NCBI GenBank assembly: GCA_963733135.1
Contig: CAVTBX010000003.1
Location: 62,001-126,000, forward strand
Source of the DNA: CAVTBX01 sp963733135
GTDB lineage: Bacteria; Actinomycetota; Thermoleophilia; Gaiellales; Gaiellaceae
Direction of reading: 5' to 3'
Length of the DNA stretch: 64,000 nucleotides
Positions 50,623 through 58,259 of the stretch are shown here, in pieces (the stretch's first letter is position 1; each line of letters begins with the position of its first letter). The notes under the pieces are model-generated. The model worked only from the letters and a program-made list of their open reading frames with translations, was not told where the DNA came from and did no database searches. A program made the translations under genes and the position numbers.

Positions 50623-52091
50623 AGCGCGAAGGGGTTGGCCGGCCTCGAGCTTGTCGAGACGAGCACGCTCTTCGCCTCGAGGTAGGCCTCGAGTGTTTCG
50701 ACCCCGAGCTCGCGACCGAATCCGGACTGTTTGTAGCCACCGAACGGAATCCCGGGAAATGCCGTATAGGGCATGTTGATCCCGATCGTCCCGGCCTTGA
50801 CGAGGCGTGCGAGCCGGTGTCCCCGGCCTGGATCGGCCGTCCAGACGGTGGCGAAGAGCCCGTACTTGGTGTCGTTCGCGATTCGGGCGGCGTCCTTCTC
50901 GTCCTCGAAGGGGATGACGGTGACGACCGGCCCGAAGATCTCCTCCTGCGCGACGACCATCTGGCTGTCGACACCGGCGAGGACCGTCGGCGGATAGAAC
51001 GCGCCTGCACCGCCGGGAGACGCACCGCCGCTTACGACTTCAGCGCCTTCGCCTCGGCCCTTCTCGACGAAGCCGTGCACCTTCTCCCGATGGCTCTCGG
51101 AGATGAGTGAGCCCATCTGCGTCTCCGGCTCGAGCGGATCGCCGACCTTGAGCCGGCTCGCGGCGTCTGTGAAGCGGGCGACGAAGTCGTCATAGAGAGA
51201 CTGCTCGACGAGAATGCGGGAGCGCGCCTCGCAGCTCTGCCCCGCCGAGTAGAAGATCGAGTAGACCGAGCTCGGGATCGCGTCGTCGAGATCGGCGTCG
51301 GCAAAGACGAGGTTCGGGCTCTTGCCCCCGAGCTCGAGCGTCAGGCGCTTGATCGGATCCGAGCAGAGGCGCATGATCTCGCCGCCGGTCCGGGTCGAGC
51401 CCGTGAACGCAACCTTGTCGACACCCGGGTGGGAGACGAGGTGCGACCCGACTTCCGGGCCGTCCCCGGGAACGACGTTGACGACACCCGGCGGGATGCC
51501 GACCTCGCTCGCGAGCTCGGCCAGCCGAAGCGCGGTCAACGGCGTGGCCGGATCGGGCTTCAGGACAACCGCGCACCCCGCGGCGAGCGCCGGCGAGAGC
51601 TTCCAGGCGGCCATGAGGATCGGGTAGTTCCACGGGACGATCTGGCCGCAGACGCCTACGGGCTCCTTGAGCGAGTAGTGGAGGATGGAGCCGCCTACGG
51701 GATGCGAGCGGCCCGCGATCGCCGCGATCGCGGTCGCGAAGAAGCGGAAGTTCTCCGCGGCGGTCGCGACCTCGGCCTTGGCGGAGGAGAGGGCTTTGCC
51801 GACGTTCCGCGTCTCGAGCTCGGCGAGCTCCTTGCGGTTCTCGTGGATCGCGTCGGCGAGCGCGTGCAGGAGGCGCGAGCGTTCGGTCGGCGGTGTCTTG
51901 GCCCACGGCCCTGCGAGCGCAGCGCGGGCTGCATCGACGGCACGGTCGACGTCCTCAGGCCCGGCCATCGCCGCGCGGGCGAGCGGCTCACCCGACGCCG
52001 GCTCGCTCAGTTCGCGGATCTCGCCGGAAGCCGGCTCGACGGTCGCGCCGTCGATGAAAAGCCCGAACTCCCGCTGCGCCGCCACCGCCAT
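50619..52091 (-). CDS. NAD(P)+-dependent aldehyde dehydrogenase
   Basis: A ~490-residue ALDH (FGLFIDGATVEPASG … VCGQIVPWNYPILMAAWKLSPALAAG … FTGSTRTGGEIMRLC … LTLELGGKSPNLVF (Glu) … AGQSCEARSRILVE (catalytic Cys) … EEIFGPVVTVIPF … GIPFGGYKQSGFGRELG). All catalytic residues are intact. ATG at 52091 gives a typical N-terminus; ATG at 52115 adds eight residues. It may act on succinic semialdehyde (with GabT) or another catabolic aldehyde. Confidence 0.93.
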   Translation of the reverse strand: MAVAAQREFGLFIDGATVEPASGEIRELSEPASGEPLARAAMAGPEDVDRAVDAARAALAGPWAKTPPTERSRLLHALADAIHENRKELAELETRNVGKALSSAKAEVATAAENFRFFATAIAAIAGRSHPVGGSILHYSLKEPVGVCGQIVPWNYPILMAAWKLSPALAAGCAVVLKPDPATPLTALRLAELASEVGIPPGVVNVVPGDGPEVGSHLVSHPGVDKVAFTGSTRTGGEIMRLCSDPIKRLTLELGGKSPNLVFADADLDDAIPSSVYSIFYSAGQSCEARSRILVEQSLYDDFVARFTDAASRLKVGDPLEPETQMGSLISESHREKVHGFVEKGRGEGAEVVSGGASPGGAGAFYPPTVLAGVDSQMVVAQEEIFGPVVTVIPFEDEKDAARIANDTKYGLFATVWTADPGRGHRLARLVKAGTIGINMPYTAFPGIPFGGYKQSGFGRELGVETLEAYLEAKSVLVSTSSRPANPFAL

Positions 52092-52137
52092 TGCGGGCGG
52101 CACCTTAGCGCCCATGAGTTACACGGGCGCGGATCTT

Positions 52138-52156
52138 GGGGGCCCCATCGGCCCCC
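52138..52156. terminator. GC-rich hairpin between thiolase and ALDH genes
   Basis: GGGGGCC (52138-52144) pairs with GGCCCCC (52150-52156) around CCATC. It lies in the 246-base gap between the thiolase stop and the ALDH start. The gap shows no other clear feature. No U-tract is present, so terminator status is tentative. Confidence 0.4.
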
Positions 52157-52337
52157 TCCTGGGGCCGATCCTAGTTCGGAAAGCCGCACGTGTGGGTCAC
52201 GGAATCGTGGCGAGAGCATGACAACTCATCCACCGCAAGGACGGCGCCGGGCGCGTGCGGCGGAAGGCGGCGCGGGCACGCGACAGGGAAGGGTGGCGGG
52301 AGAAGAGAGCCCGGCCGGTCTACCAGCAGCTCGCCAG

Positions 52338-53525
52338 CTACCGGCCGTGCTCCGAAGGCCGCTCGAAGACCGCGGCCTGCCCCTGGCCCACACCTACACA
52401 CAGGGTGGCGAGCCCGTACCGGCCGCCGCGCCGACGCAGCTCGTGCAGGAGCGTGACCACGAGCCGCGCGCCGCTCATCCCGAGTGGATGCCCGATCGCG
52501 ATCGCGCCTCCGTTCACGTTCACGCGCTCCGGGTCGAGGCTGAGCTCGCGGATTACCTGAAGGCTCTGCGAGGCGAAGGCCTCGTTGAGCTCGACGAGGT
52601 CGAGGTGGCCCGACTCGATCCCGGCGCGAGCGAGAACCTTGCGGACCGCCGGGATAGGGCCGATGCCCATGACGCGCGGATCGACGCCGGCCACGGCGCT
52701 CGCCACGAAGCGGCCGAGCGGTCCCGCGCCGAGCTCCGCGGCTCGCTCCGCGCTCGCGATCACGAGTGCAGCTGCACCGTCGTTCAGGCCGCTCGAGTTT
52801 CCGGCCGTGACCGTCCCGCCGTCCCGAAACGCCGGCCGGAGCGCCGCGAGCTTCTCCGCAGTCGTTTCTGGCCGCGGATGCTCGTCGACGTCGATGTCGC
52901 CGACCGCTACGAGCTCGTCGGCGAACCGACCGGCCGCGACCGCCGCTGCGTGACGCTGTTGGCTCTGGAGCGCGAACGCGTCCTGCTCCTCGCGCGAGAT
53001 CGACCAGCGCTCGGCCACGTTCTCCCCGGTCTCGCCCATGGACTCGAGCGGGAACATCTCCTCCATTCGCGGGTTCGGAAAACGCCAGCCGAGCGTCGTG
53101 TCCCAGACGGTTCTGTCGCCGCGCGCAAACGGCTGCTCGGCCTTCGCCATCACCACAGGCGCGCGCGTCATCGACTCGACGCCGCCGGCGACGAAGAGGT
53201 CGCCGTCGCCGGAGCGGATCGCTTGGCACGCGGAGACGACCGCTGTGAGCCCCGAAGCGCAAAGCCGGTTCACGGTTACGCCTGCAACCTCCTGCGGAAG
53301 GCCCGCCAGGAGCGCCGCCATGCGAGCGACGTTCCGGTTGTCCTCTCCTGCCTGATTGGCGCACCCGAAGTACACGTCCTCGATCTCGCCGGGAGGAACG
53401 CCCGAGCGTTCGACTGCGGCGCCGATGACGAGGGCCGCGAGATCGTCCGGCCGCTCCCCCGCCAGCGCGCCGCCGTACCGCCCGACAGGCGTTCGCACCG
53501 CCGAAAGGATCACCGCCTCCGCCAT
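52338..53525 (-). CDS. Thiolase (acetyl-CoA acyltransferase; possible 3-oxoadipyl-CoA thiolase)
   Basis: A 395-residue thiolase (EAVILSAVRTPVGRYGGALAG … NRLCASGLTAVVSACQAI, active Cys about 89 … GGVESMTRAPVVM … NVNGGAIAIGHPLGMSGAR … TLCVGVGQGQAAVFE, second Cys). ATG at 53525. In the phenylacetate pathway it would be PaaJ (3-oxoadipyl-CoA thiolase), consistent with the PaaG-like and PaaF-like genes nearby, but a generic FadA-type enzyme cannot be excluded. Confidence 0.9.
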   Translation of the reverse strand: MAEAVILSAVRTPVGRYGGALAGERPDDLAALVIGAAVERSGVPPGEIEDVYFGCANQAGEDNRNVARMAALLAGLPQEVAGVTVNRLCASGLTAVVSACQAIRSGDGDLFVAGGVESMTRAPVVMAKAEQPFARGDRTVWDTTLGWRFPNPRMEEMFPLESMGETGENVAERWSISREEQDAFALQSQQRHAAAVAAGRFADELVAVGDIDVDEHPRPETTAEKLAALRPAFRDGGTVTAGNSSGLNDGAAALVIASAERAAELGAGPLGRFVASAVAGVDPRVMGIGPIPAVRKVLARAGIESGHLDLVELNEAFASQSLQVIRELSLDPERVNVNGGAIAIGHPLGMSGARLVVTLLHELRRRGGRYGLATLCVGVGQGQAAVFERPSEHGR

Positions 53526-53575
53526 TCCAGTGATTCTAGGAGGGTGACCGTGGGACGCAGTCGCGTCCGGGACCC

Positions 53576-54400
53576 TCAGACGAACTCGACGCGCACAGCG
53601 TCGAACGCCCCGGCCCGCTGCCCACGGAGCAGCAACTCGCGCACGGCCTCTCGGCCTTCGTCCCCGTAGTCCTGAGTCCGCTCGTTCACGTAGAGGCTGA
53701 CGAATCGGTCGGCGATCTCCTCGTCCACGCTCTGCCCCTGCTGGACTGCGTGGGCGACCGCCTTGCACCGATGGTCGAGTCCCGCGGCGATCGAGTCGCC
53801 TACCACCTCGGAGAGCTCTCGGAGCGGCTCTTCACCGAGGTCTCGGCGTGCCACGTTGATGCCGAGCGGAAGCGGAAGCCCCGTTTCGAGGAGCCACCAC
53901 TCCCCGAGGTCGACGACAAGCCCAAGGCCCTCCGACACGAAGGTGAGCTGGGTCTCGCCGATGACGAGCCCGGCCTCCGCCTCGCCGGAGGCCACTGCGT
54001 TCATGATCCGCTCATAGGGAGCTTCCCGATACGAGAACTCGCCGCCGAGGAACAGCCGCAGGACGAGGAAAGCCGTGGTCATCCGGCCGGGGACGAGGAT
54101 CTCCGTCTCTAGAAGCCGCTCCGGCGTCATCGGCTCGCGCGCCACGACCACCGGTCCCGACCCGGAGCCCATGCTGGCCCCGTGCGGGAGGATCACATAG
54201 CGCTGCTGGACGAACGGATAGGCATGCAGCGAGATCGCGGTCGCCTCCAGTCGCCCCTCGAGCGCCCACTCGTTGAGTGTCTGGATGTCGCGGAGGACGT
54301 GCTCGAACTCGAAGCCGCGCGTATCGACCTCGCCGGCCTCCAACCCCCAGAACATGAACGCGTCGTCCGGATCCGGGCTGTGTCCCAGTCGGATCAGCAA
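53576..54400 (-). CDS. mqnD: 1,4-dihydroxy-6-naphthoate synthase (MqnD-like)
   Basis: A ~274-residue protein of the MqnD/periplasmic-binding fold (LIRLGHSPDPDDAFMFWGLEAGEVDT … RLEATAISLHAYPFVQQRYVILPHGASMGSGSGPVVVARE … LETGLPLPLGINVARRDLG). The futalosine pathway's last core step makes 1,4-dihydroxy-6-naphthoate, to be prenylated by the UbiA-type enzyme. TTG at 54400 matches the family's N-terminus; TTG at 54442 adds 14 residues. Its presence suggests that menaquinone is made by the futalosine route here. Confidence 0.87.
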   Translation of the reverse strand: MLIRLGHSPDPDDAFMFWGLEAGEVDTRGFEFEHVLRDIQTLNEWALEGRLEATAISLHAYPFVQQRYVILPHGASMGSGSGPVVVAREPMTPERLLETEILVPGRMTTAFLVLRLFLGGEFSYREAPYERIMNAVASGEAEAGLVIGETQLTFVSEGLGLVVDLGEWWLLETGLPLPLGINVARRDLGEEPLRELSEVVGDSIAAGLDHRCKAVAHAVQQGQSVDEEIADRFVSLYVNERTQDYGDEGREAVRELLLRGQRAGAFDAVRVEFV

Positions 54401-54462
54401 GCGCCCGAGGGTAGCGCGTCTCGGCGGCGCTTGACCCGACAACGCGCCCTACACTTTGAGCC

Positions 54463-55122
54463 GTGTCGAAACCTGATCTCAGCGAGGCGATCCAGGACTA
54501 CCTGAAGGAGATCTACAAGCTCGAAGCGGCCGGCGAGCGCGCGACGACGACGGCGATCGCGAAGAGCCTCGCTGTCGCACCGTCGTCAGCAACTGCGATG
54601 GTCAAGAAGCTCGCCGTGCTCGGCCTCGTGGAGCACGCTCCCTATCGCGGGGCCGAGCTGACAGAGGCCGGGCGGAAGATCGCGCTCGAGGTCGTTCGAC
54701 ACCACCGGCTGCTCGAGGTCTATCTCGCCGAGACGCTCGGGCTCGGGATCGATGCCGTCCACGCCGAGGCGGACCGCCTCGAGCACGTCATCTCCGAGGA
54801 GCTGGAGGCTCGGATCGATCTGGCGCTCGGCTTCCCGACGCACGACCCGCACGGCGACCCGATCCCCGACGCGGCGCTGAATCTCGAGCCGGGATCATTG
54901 CGCCAGCTCGACGAGCTCGAGCCCGGAGAGGCGGCGACCGTGCGGCGGATCCCCGACGGCGACGCGGCTCTCCTCCGCTACCTCGCGGGTCTCGAGCTTC
55001 TGCCTGGCCGCCGGCTCGTCGTCCGCGGCAGCGAGGCACCGGGCGGCCCGGTGACCGTGGACGTCGACGGTCGTGAGCACGCCCTCCCGCGAGAGCTCGC
55101 GGGCCAGATCGGCGTGACCTGA
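54463..55122 (+). CDS. DtxR/MntR-family metal-dependent regulator
   Basis: A 219-residue regulator with a winged HTH (LSEAIQDYLKEIYKLEAAGERATTTAIAKSLAVAPSSATAMVKKL), dimerisation and metal domain (HHRLLEVYLAETLGLGIDAVHAEADRLEHVISEELEARID…HDPHGDPIP) and a C-terminal SH3/FeoA-like domain (LRQLDELEPGEAATVRRIPD). Metal-ligand-type His/Glu residues are present. It would control Fe or Mn uptake. GTG start, divergent from mqnD. Confidence 0.92.
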   Translation: MSKPDLSEAIQDYLKEIYKLEAAGERATTTAIAKSLAVAPSSATAMVKKLAVLGLVEHAPYRGAELTEAGRKIALEVVRHHRLLEVYLAETLGLGIDAVHAEADRLEHVISEELEARIDLALGFPTHDPHGDPIPDAALNLEPGSLRQLDELEPGEAATVRRIPDGDAALLRYLAGLELLPGRRLVVRGSEAPGGPVTVDVDGREHALPRELAGQIGVT

Positions 55123-55129
55123 CCTCCTA

Positions 55130-55453
55130 CTAGGTCCGGCCGAAGAACCAGCGCTCGAGCGGCTTCAGGAGCTCTTCCTCCCGGAACGGCTCGACGTTCT
55201 CGTTGACCCCTTCCTCGGCCGAGATCTCGAGATCGTCGGACAGCGCGCCGTTCGCGGCTTCGAGCGCATCGCCGAGCTCGTAGCCCTGGAAAACGTAGTC
55301 ATCGGGCCTGGGGCGCTGCTGGACGCGATTGCGCGGATCGATGGCGCGACCGACCGCCCAGACCGCGCCGGGACGGCGTTCGATCCAGATCACGATCTCC
55401 TCCCGGGCTCCGTCCTCACCGACCCCGTGCACGACGCGTTCGGCGAAGCGCAT
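55130..55453 (-). CDS. Uncharacterised ~107-residue protein
   Basis: A soluble protein (MRFAERVVHGVGEDGAREEIVIWIERRPGAVWAVGRAIDPRNRVQQRPRPDDYVFQGYELGDALEAANGALSDDLEIS … FREEELLKPLERWFFGRT). GTG at 55474 is an alternative start. No family is recognised; the fold looks alpha/beta. It is divergent from the next gene. Confidence 0.55.
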   Translation of the reverse strand: MRFAERVVHGVGEDGAREEIVIWIERRPGAVWAVGRAIDPRNRVQQRPRPDDYVFQGYELGDALEAANGALSDDLEISAEEGVNENVEPFREEELLKPLERWFFGRT

Positions 55454-55497
55454 GGACTCGGAGTCCCGGTGCACGCGGCCAGGATACAATCGTCGCC

Positions 55498-55773
55498 GTG
55501 GGTTTCCTTCAGCGACTCTTCGGACGCGACGACGACGCCGGCGAGGGCGAGGGCGAGCGGCAGCGCTCGATGTCCAAGGAGGACAGCCTCGCTGGTTACG
55601 TCATCCGCGAGCACAAGCTCGGTCGCTCCGTCGACGACATCCTCGATGACCCGTACCTGAAGAACCGCGCCAACGAGGAGCAGCGGCTCCGCCTGCTCGA
55701 GCGCCCGGAGGTCATCCGCGCCATCGGCGAGGACACGGCCGAGATGGCCAAAGCACGAGTTCGCGGCTCTTAA
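55498..55773 (+). CDS. Uncharacterised 91-residue protein
   Basis: A highly charged, helical protein (FLQRLFGRDDDAGEGEGERQRSMSKEDSLAGYVIREHKLGRSVDDILDDPYLKNRANEEQRLRLLERPEVIRAIGEDTAEMA). The GTG start begins with a short amphipathic helix that may bind membrane or a partner. I do not recognise it. It is followed by the repeat-filled gap at 55774-55997. Confidence 0.55.
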   Translation: MGFLQRLFGRDDDAGEGEGERQRSMSKEDSLAGYVIREHKLGRSVDDILDDPYLKNRANEEQRLRLLERPEVIRAIGEDTAEMAKARVRGS

Positions 55774-55843
55774 GGACAGCGGCTACCTCGCCGCGAACCA
55801 GACATCCCGGGTAGCAGAGCGGGGCGGCCGCGCAGCGGTCGGG

Positions 55844-55937
55844 CGAATCGCGCCGCGGTGTTGGAGGCCGCGCGAGCGGCCGGGCGAACTGCGCCGTCGT
55901 TCGCGCGATTCGTATGGAGGAACCGCGGAGCGGTTCC
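55844..55937. repeat. Double-hairpin intergenic repeat R2, copy 2
   Basis: CGAATCGCGC (55844-55853) pairs with GCGCGATTCG (55903-55912), identical to copy 1, around a larger 49-base loop holding its own GGCCGC…GCGGCC stem. After TATGGA, GGAACCGC (55919-55926) pairs with GCGGTTCC (55930-55937). Relative to copy 1 one base pair in this stem has swapped, keeping complementarity. Confidence 0.75.
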
Positions 55938-55972
55938 GGTCAGACGCGTCCACCAGAAGCCGGTTGCGGTCA

Positions 55973-56001
55973 CCCGCGGGCGGGACAAGTCCCGCCCCTA
56001 C
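55973..56001. repeat. GTAGGGGC hairpin repeat R3, copy 2
   Basis: GCGGGCGGGACAAGTCCCGC is followed by CCCTAC: a hairpin of GGGCGGGA with TCCCGCCC. The CTA at 55998-56000 is the TAG stop (minus strand) of the ornithine cyclodeaminase-like gene. Confidence 0.65.
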
Positions 56002-56927
56002 AGATTCGTGCCGAGCCCCGCCTCCAGCGCGCGGTCGTAGACCACTTTCGCGACGGCCAGATCCTCGGCTGCGATCCCGAGGCTCTTGAAGAGCACGATG
56101 TCGTCATCGCTCTGGCGGCCCGCCACCTCGCCGCCCACGACCTCCGCAAGCTCGTGCACCTCGAGCCAGTCGAGGACGCCCCGCTCGACCGGCTCGGCAA
56201 GGTCACCTGCCTCGAGTCGCGCCTGCTCCTTCAGGTCGCAGCAGACGAACGCGGCCCGCTCGATGACCGCGTTGTCGAGCTCGCGGGCTTCGATCCGGTT
56301 CGCACCCGCCGCGCACACGAGCGCCCCAGGCTGGAGCCACTCGCCGCGGAGCACGGGATCTCGTGACGTCGTGATGGTGACGACGACGTCCTGCTCGGCT
56401 GCGTCGCGGTTGTACTCGGCCGGCTCGGCGTCGAAGCGCTTGCAGAAACTCACACGGCGCTTCTCGTCTCGGCAGAAGACGACCACACGCTCGAGCGAAG
56501 GCAGCGCGGCCCTCATGCAGTCCACCTGGCTCTCGGCCTGCCACCCGCAGCCAAGCACGCCGAGACTGCGCGCTCTCGAACTGGCTAGGTGCTTCGCAGC
56601 GACCCCGCTTGCGGCGCCGGTGCGCAGCTGCCCGAGCCGGTTGGCCTCCACGAGGGCGAGAAGCTCAGGCCGATCGGAAGCGAAGAGCGCCACCACGAAG
56701 CGAGCCCCTTCCTCGAACCCGACGTACGTCTTCAGGCCGGCGACGCCGAGCTCGAGATCCGCCGATCCCATGACGTGGAGGAGCCCTTCGTCGAGACCGA
56801 TCCGGTACCGCGGCTTGGTCTCGACGACGCCGCGCGCCAGGCGCGCGAAGCATGCCTCCACGGCGTCGACGGCGTCCGCCGGAGAGAGAAGCGCATCGAC
56901 GTCTGCCTCGCGAAGGTAGAGGGGCAT
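55998..56927 (-). CDS. Ornithine cyclodeaminase/mu-crystallin family protein
   Basis: A 309-residue NAD(P)-binding protein (LYLREADVDALLSPADAVDAVEACFARLARG … GVAGLKTYVGFEEGARFVVALFASDRPELLALVEANRLGQLRTGAASGVAAKHLASSRARSLGVLGCGWQAESQVDCMRAALP). The family includes ornithine cyclodeaminase, alanine dehydrogenase and ketimine reductase. The Rossmann GCGWQA motif is present. Its stop codon is part of repeat R3. Substrate cannot be assigned. Confidence 0.85.
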   Translation of the reverse strand: MPLYLREADVDALLSPADAVDAVEACFARLARGVVETKPRYRIGLDEGLLHVMGSADLELGVAGLKTYVGFEEGARFVVALFASDRPELLALVEANRLGQLRTGAASGVAAKHLASSRARSLGVLGCGWQAESQVDCMRAALPSLERVVVFCRDEKRRVSFCKRFDAEPAEYNRDAAEQDVVVTITTSRDPVLRGEWLQPGALVCAAGANRIEARELDNAVIERAAFVCCDLKEQARLEAGDLAEPVERGVLDWLEVHELAEVVGGEVAGRQSDDDIVLFKSLGIAAEDLAVAKVVYDRALEAGLGTNL

Positions 56928-56948
56928 CGCTCTCTAATCTAGGAGTAG

Positions 56949-57245
56949 ATGAGCCCTGTCGTCCTCGAGCTGGACGGAACCGACCGCGCCGTCGTGGAGA
57001 TCGAAGGACGTTCGATTGCGGTGTTCCGCCAGGGCGACAAGGTGTTCGCCGTCGACGCGAGGTGTCCTCACGCGGGGAATCCGCTCATCGAGGGCGACCT
57101 ACTCGGCACCACACTGGTCTGCGCGTTCCACGGCTGGCGCTTCGACCTCGAGACCGGCGCGTGCCTGCACGGCGAGGAGCCGGTGCGGTGCTATTCCGCC
57201 GAGCTCCGAGACGGCGAGGTCTGGGTCGACCTGGGCTCTACGTAG
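56949..57245 (+). CDS. Rieske-type [2Fe-2S] ferredoxin
   Basis: A 98-residue Rieske ferredoxin. Cluster ligands are in CPHAGNPL and CAFHGWRFD (C-x-H and C-x2-H). NirD/BphF-like, soluble, an electron carrier for oxygenases or reductases. The TAG stop lies inside repeat R3 copy 3. It could in principle serve a nearby oxygenase; PaaE is missing, but PaaE uses a plant-type ferredoxin, so this is not a clear substitute. ATG start; it is divergent from the OCD gene. Confidence 0.9.
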   Translation: MSPVVLELDGTDRAVVEIEGRSIAVFRQGDKVFAVDARCPHAGNPLIEGDLLGTTLVCAFHGWRFDLETGACLHGEEPVRCYSAELRDGEVWVDLGST

Positions 57246-57293
57246 GGGCGGAAACACCGCGCCCGCAGCGGGCCGGGCAAGTCCGGCCCCTAC
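57242..57293. repeat. GTAGGGGC hairpin repeat R3, copy 3
   Basis: GTAGGGGCGG (57242-57251) and GGCCGGGCAAGTCCGGCC followed by CCTAC (57271-57293) form the R3 pattern. Its GTAG and CTAC ends contain the TAG stops of both converging neighbours (57243-57245 plus strand; 57290-57292 minus strand). Confidence 0.65.
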
Positions 57294-58201
57294 ATACGAA
57301 CGCGGCTCCAGGGTATGCCGGGATCCGAGTAGCAATCTGGGTGCAGTAGGTACGCGAGCAGCTCGACGCCGTCGACCAGCCGTGGGCCCGGGCGGGAGAA
57401 GTAGCCGTTGGCGTCGACTGCGAAGACTCTGCTCTCGCGCCTAGCGCGCGTGCCAAGGAGATGTGCGCTCACGTCAAGCGTGACGACCTCCTCGAGCGTC
57501 CGGTCGAGGTCGAAGCCACACGGTGCAAGAACGACAACTTCGGGGTCGAGCTCGGCCACGTCAGGCCACCGCATCCTGTGTGAAGGCTCGCCCGACATCC
57601 CGGCCACCTCGGTGCCACCGGCGAGAGAGACCATGTCCGGAACCCAGTGCCCCGCCGCATAGGGCGGCTCGATCCACTCGGACACGAAGACGCGCGGCGT
57701 GGTCTCGATCCCGGCGAGCGCACCCTGCACACGCTCGACCCGGGCACGCATTCCGGCCACGAGCTCCGCAGCTGCGGCATCGGCCCCGAGCCACGACCCG
57801 AGCGTCACGATGCTCTCGAAGACGTCCTCGAGCGTGGACGGCGAATAGTCGAGGACACCGACATCGAGCTTCGTGGCCGCGGCGGCCTCGTCCACCGCCT
57901 TGCGAGAGACGGCGCACACCTCACAAAGCTCCTGAGCGACGACGATGTCAGCCTCGATCTCAGCCCAGACGTCCGCGTCGACCGCGTAGAGCATCTTGCC
58001 GTCTGCGGCTGCCTCGGAGACCGCGCGATCGATCTCGGCGCTCGTCAGGTCCCCGCCCTGGAGAAGCGATGCGGTTACCTTAGGGAGCCCCTGTGCCTCA
58101 GGCGGCCAGTCGCACTCGTGCGTTACGCCGACGACCTGGTCGCCCAGCCCGATCGCGAACAGGATCTCCGTAGCGCCGGGCACGAGGGAGCAGATCCGCA
58201 C
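57290..58201 (-). CDS. BtuF-like cobalamin-binding protein
   Basis: A 303-residue periplasmic-binding-fold (TroA/BtuF) protein (RICSLVPGATEILFAIGLGDQVVGVTHECDWPPEAQGLPKVTAS … SWLGADAAAAELVAGMRARV … SEWIEPPYAAGHWVPDMVSLAGG … RMRWPDVAELDPEVVVLAPCGFDLDRTLEE). No signal peptide, unlike uptake BtuF, so it may be a cytoplasmic B12-binding or corrinoid-salvage protein, as annotated in many actinobacteria. The stop lies in repeat R3. Confidence 0.85.
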   Translation of the reverse strand: MRICSLVPGATEILFAIGLGDQVVGVTHECDWPPEAQGLPKVTASLLQGGDLTSAEIDRAVSEAAADGKMLYAVDADVWAEIEADIVVAQELCEVCAVSRKAVDEAAAATKLDVGVLDYSPSTLEDVFESIVTLGSWLGADAAAAELVAGMRARVERVQGALAGIETTPRVFVSEWIEPPYAAGHWVPDMVSLAGGTEVAGMSGEPSHRMRWPDVAELDPEVVVLAPCGFDLDRTLEEVVTLDVSAHLLGTRARRESRVFAVDANGYFSRPGPRLVDGVELLAYLLHPDCYSDPGIPWSRVRM

Positions 58202-58259
58202 CTCGTCACCGTACCGAGGCGTCGAGCTGCCGACCGGCCGCGCCGGGGATACTCCGGCG

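Noticed and set aside
51429..53669. 746-codon plus-strand open frame
   Set aside because: Spans antisense to ALDH and thiolase with no recognisable domain; a codon-bias shadow.
56949..57245. Rieske ferredoxin as the missing PaaE
   Set aside because: PaaE is a flavin plus plant-type [2Fe-2S] reductase; this is a Rieske cluster with no reductase domain.
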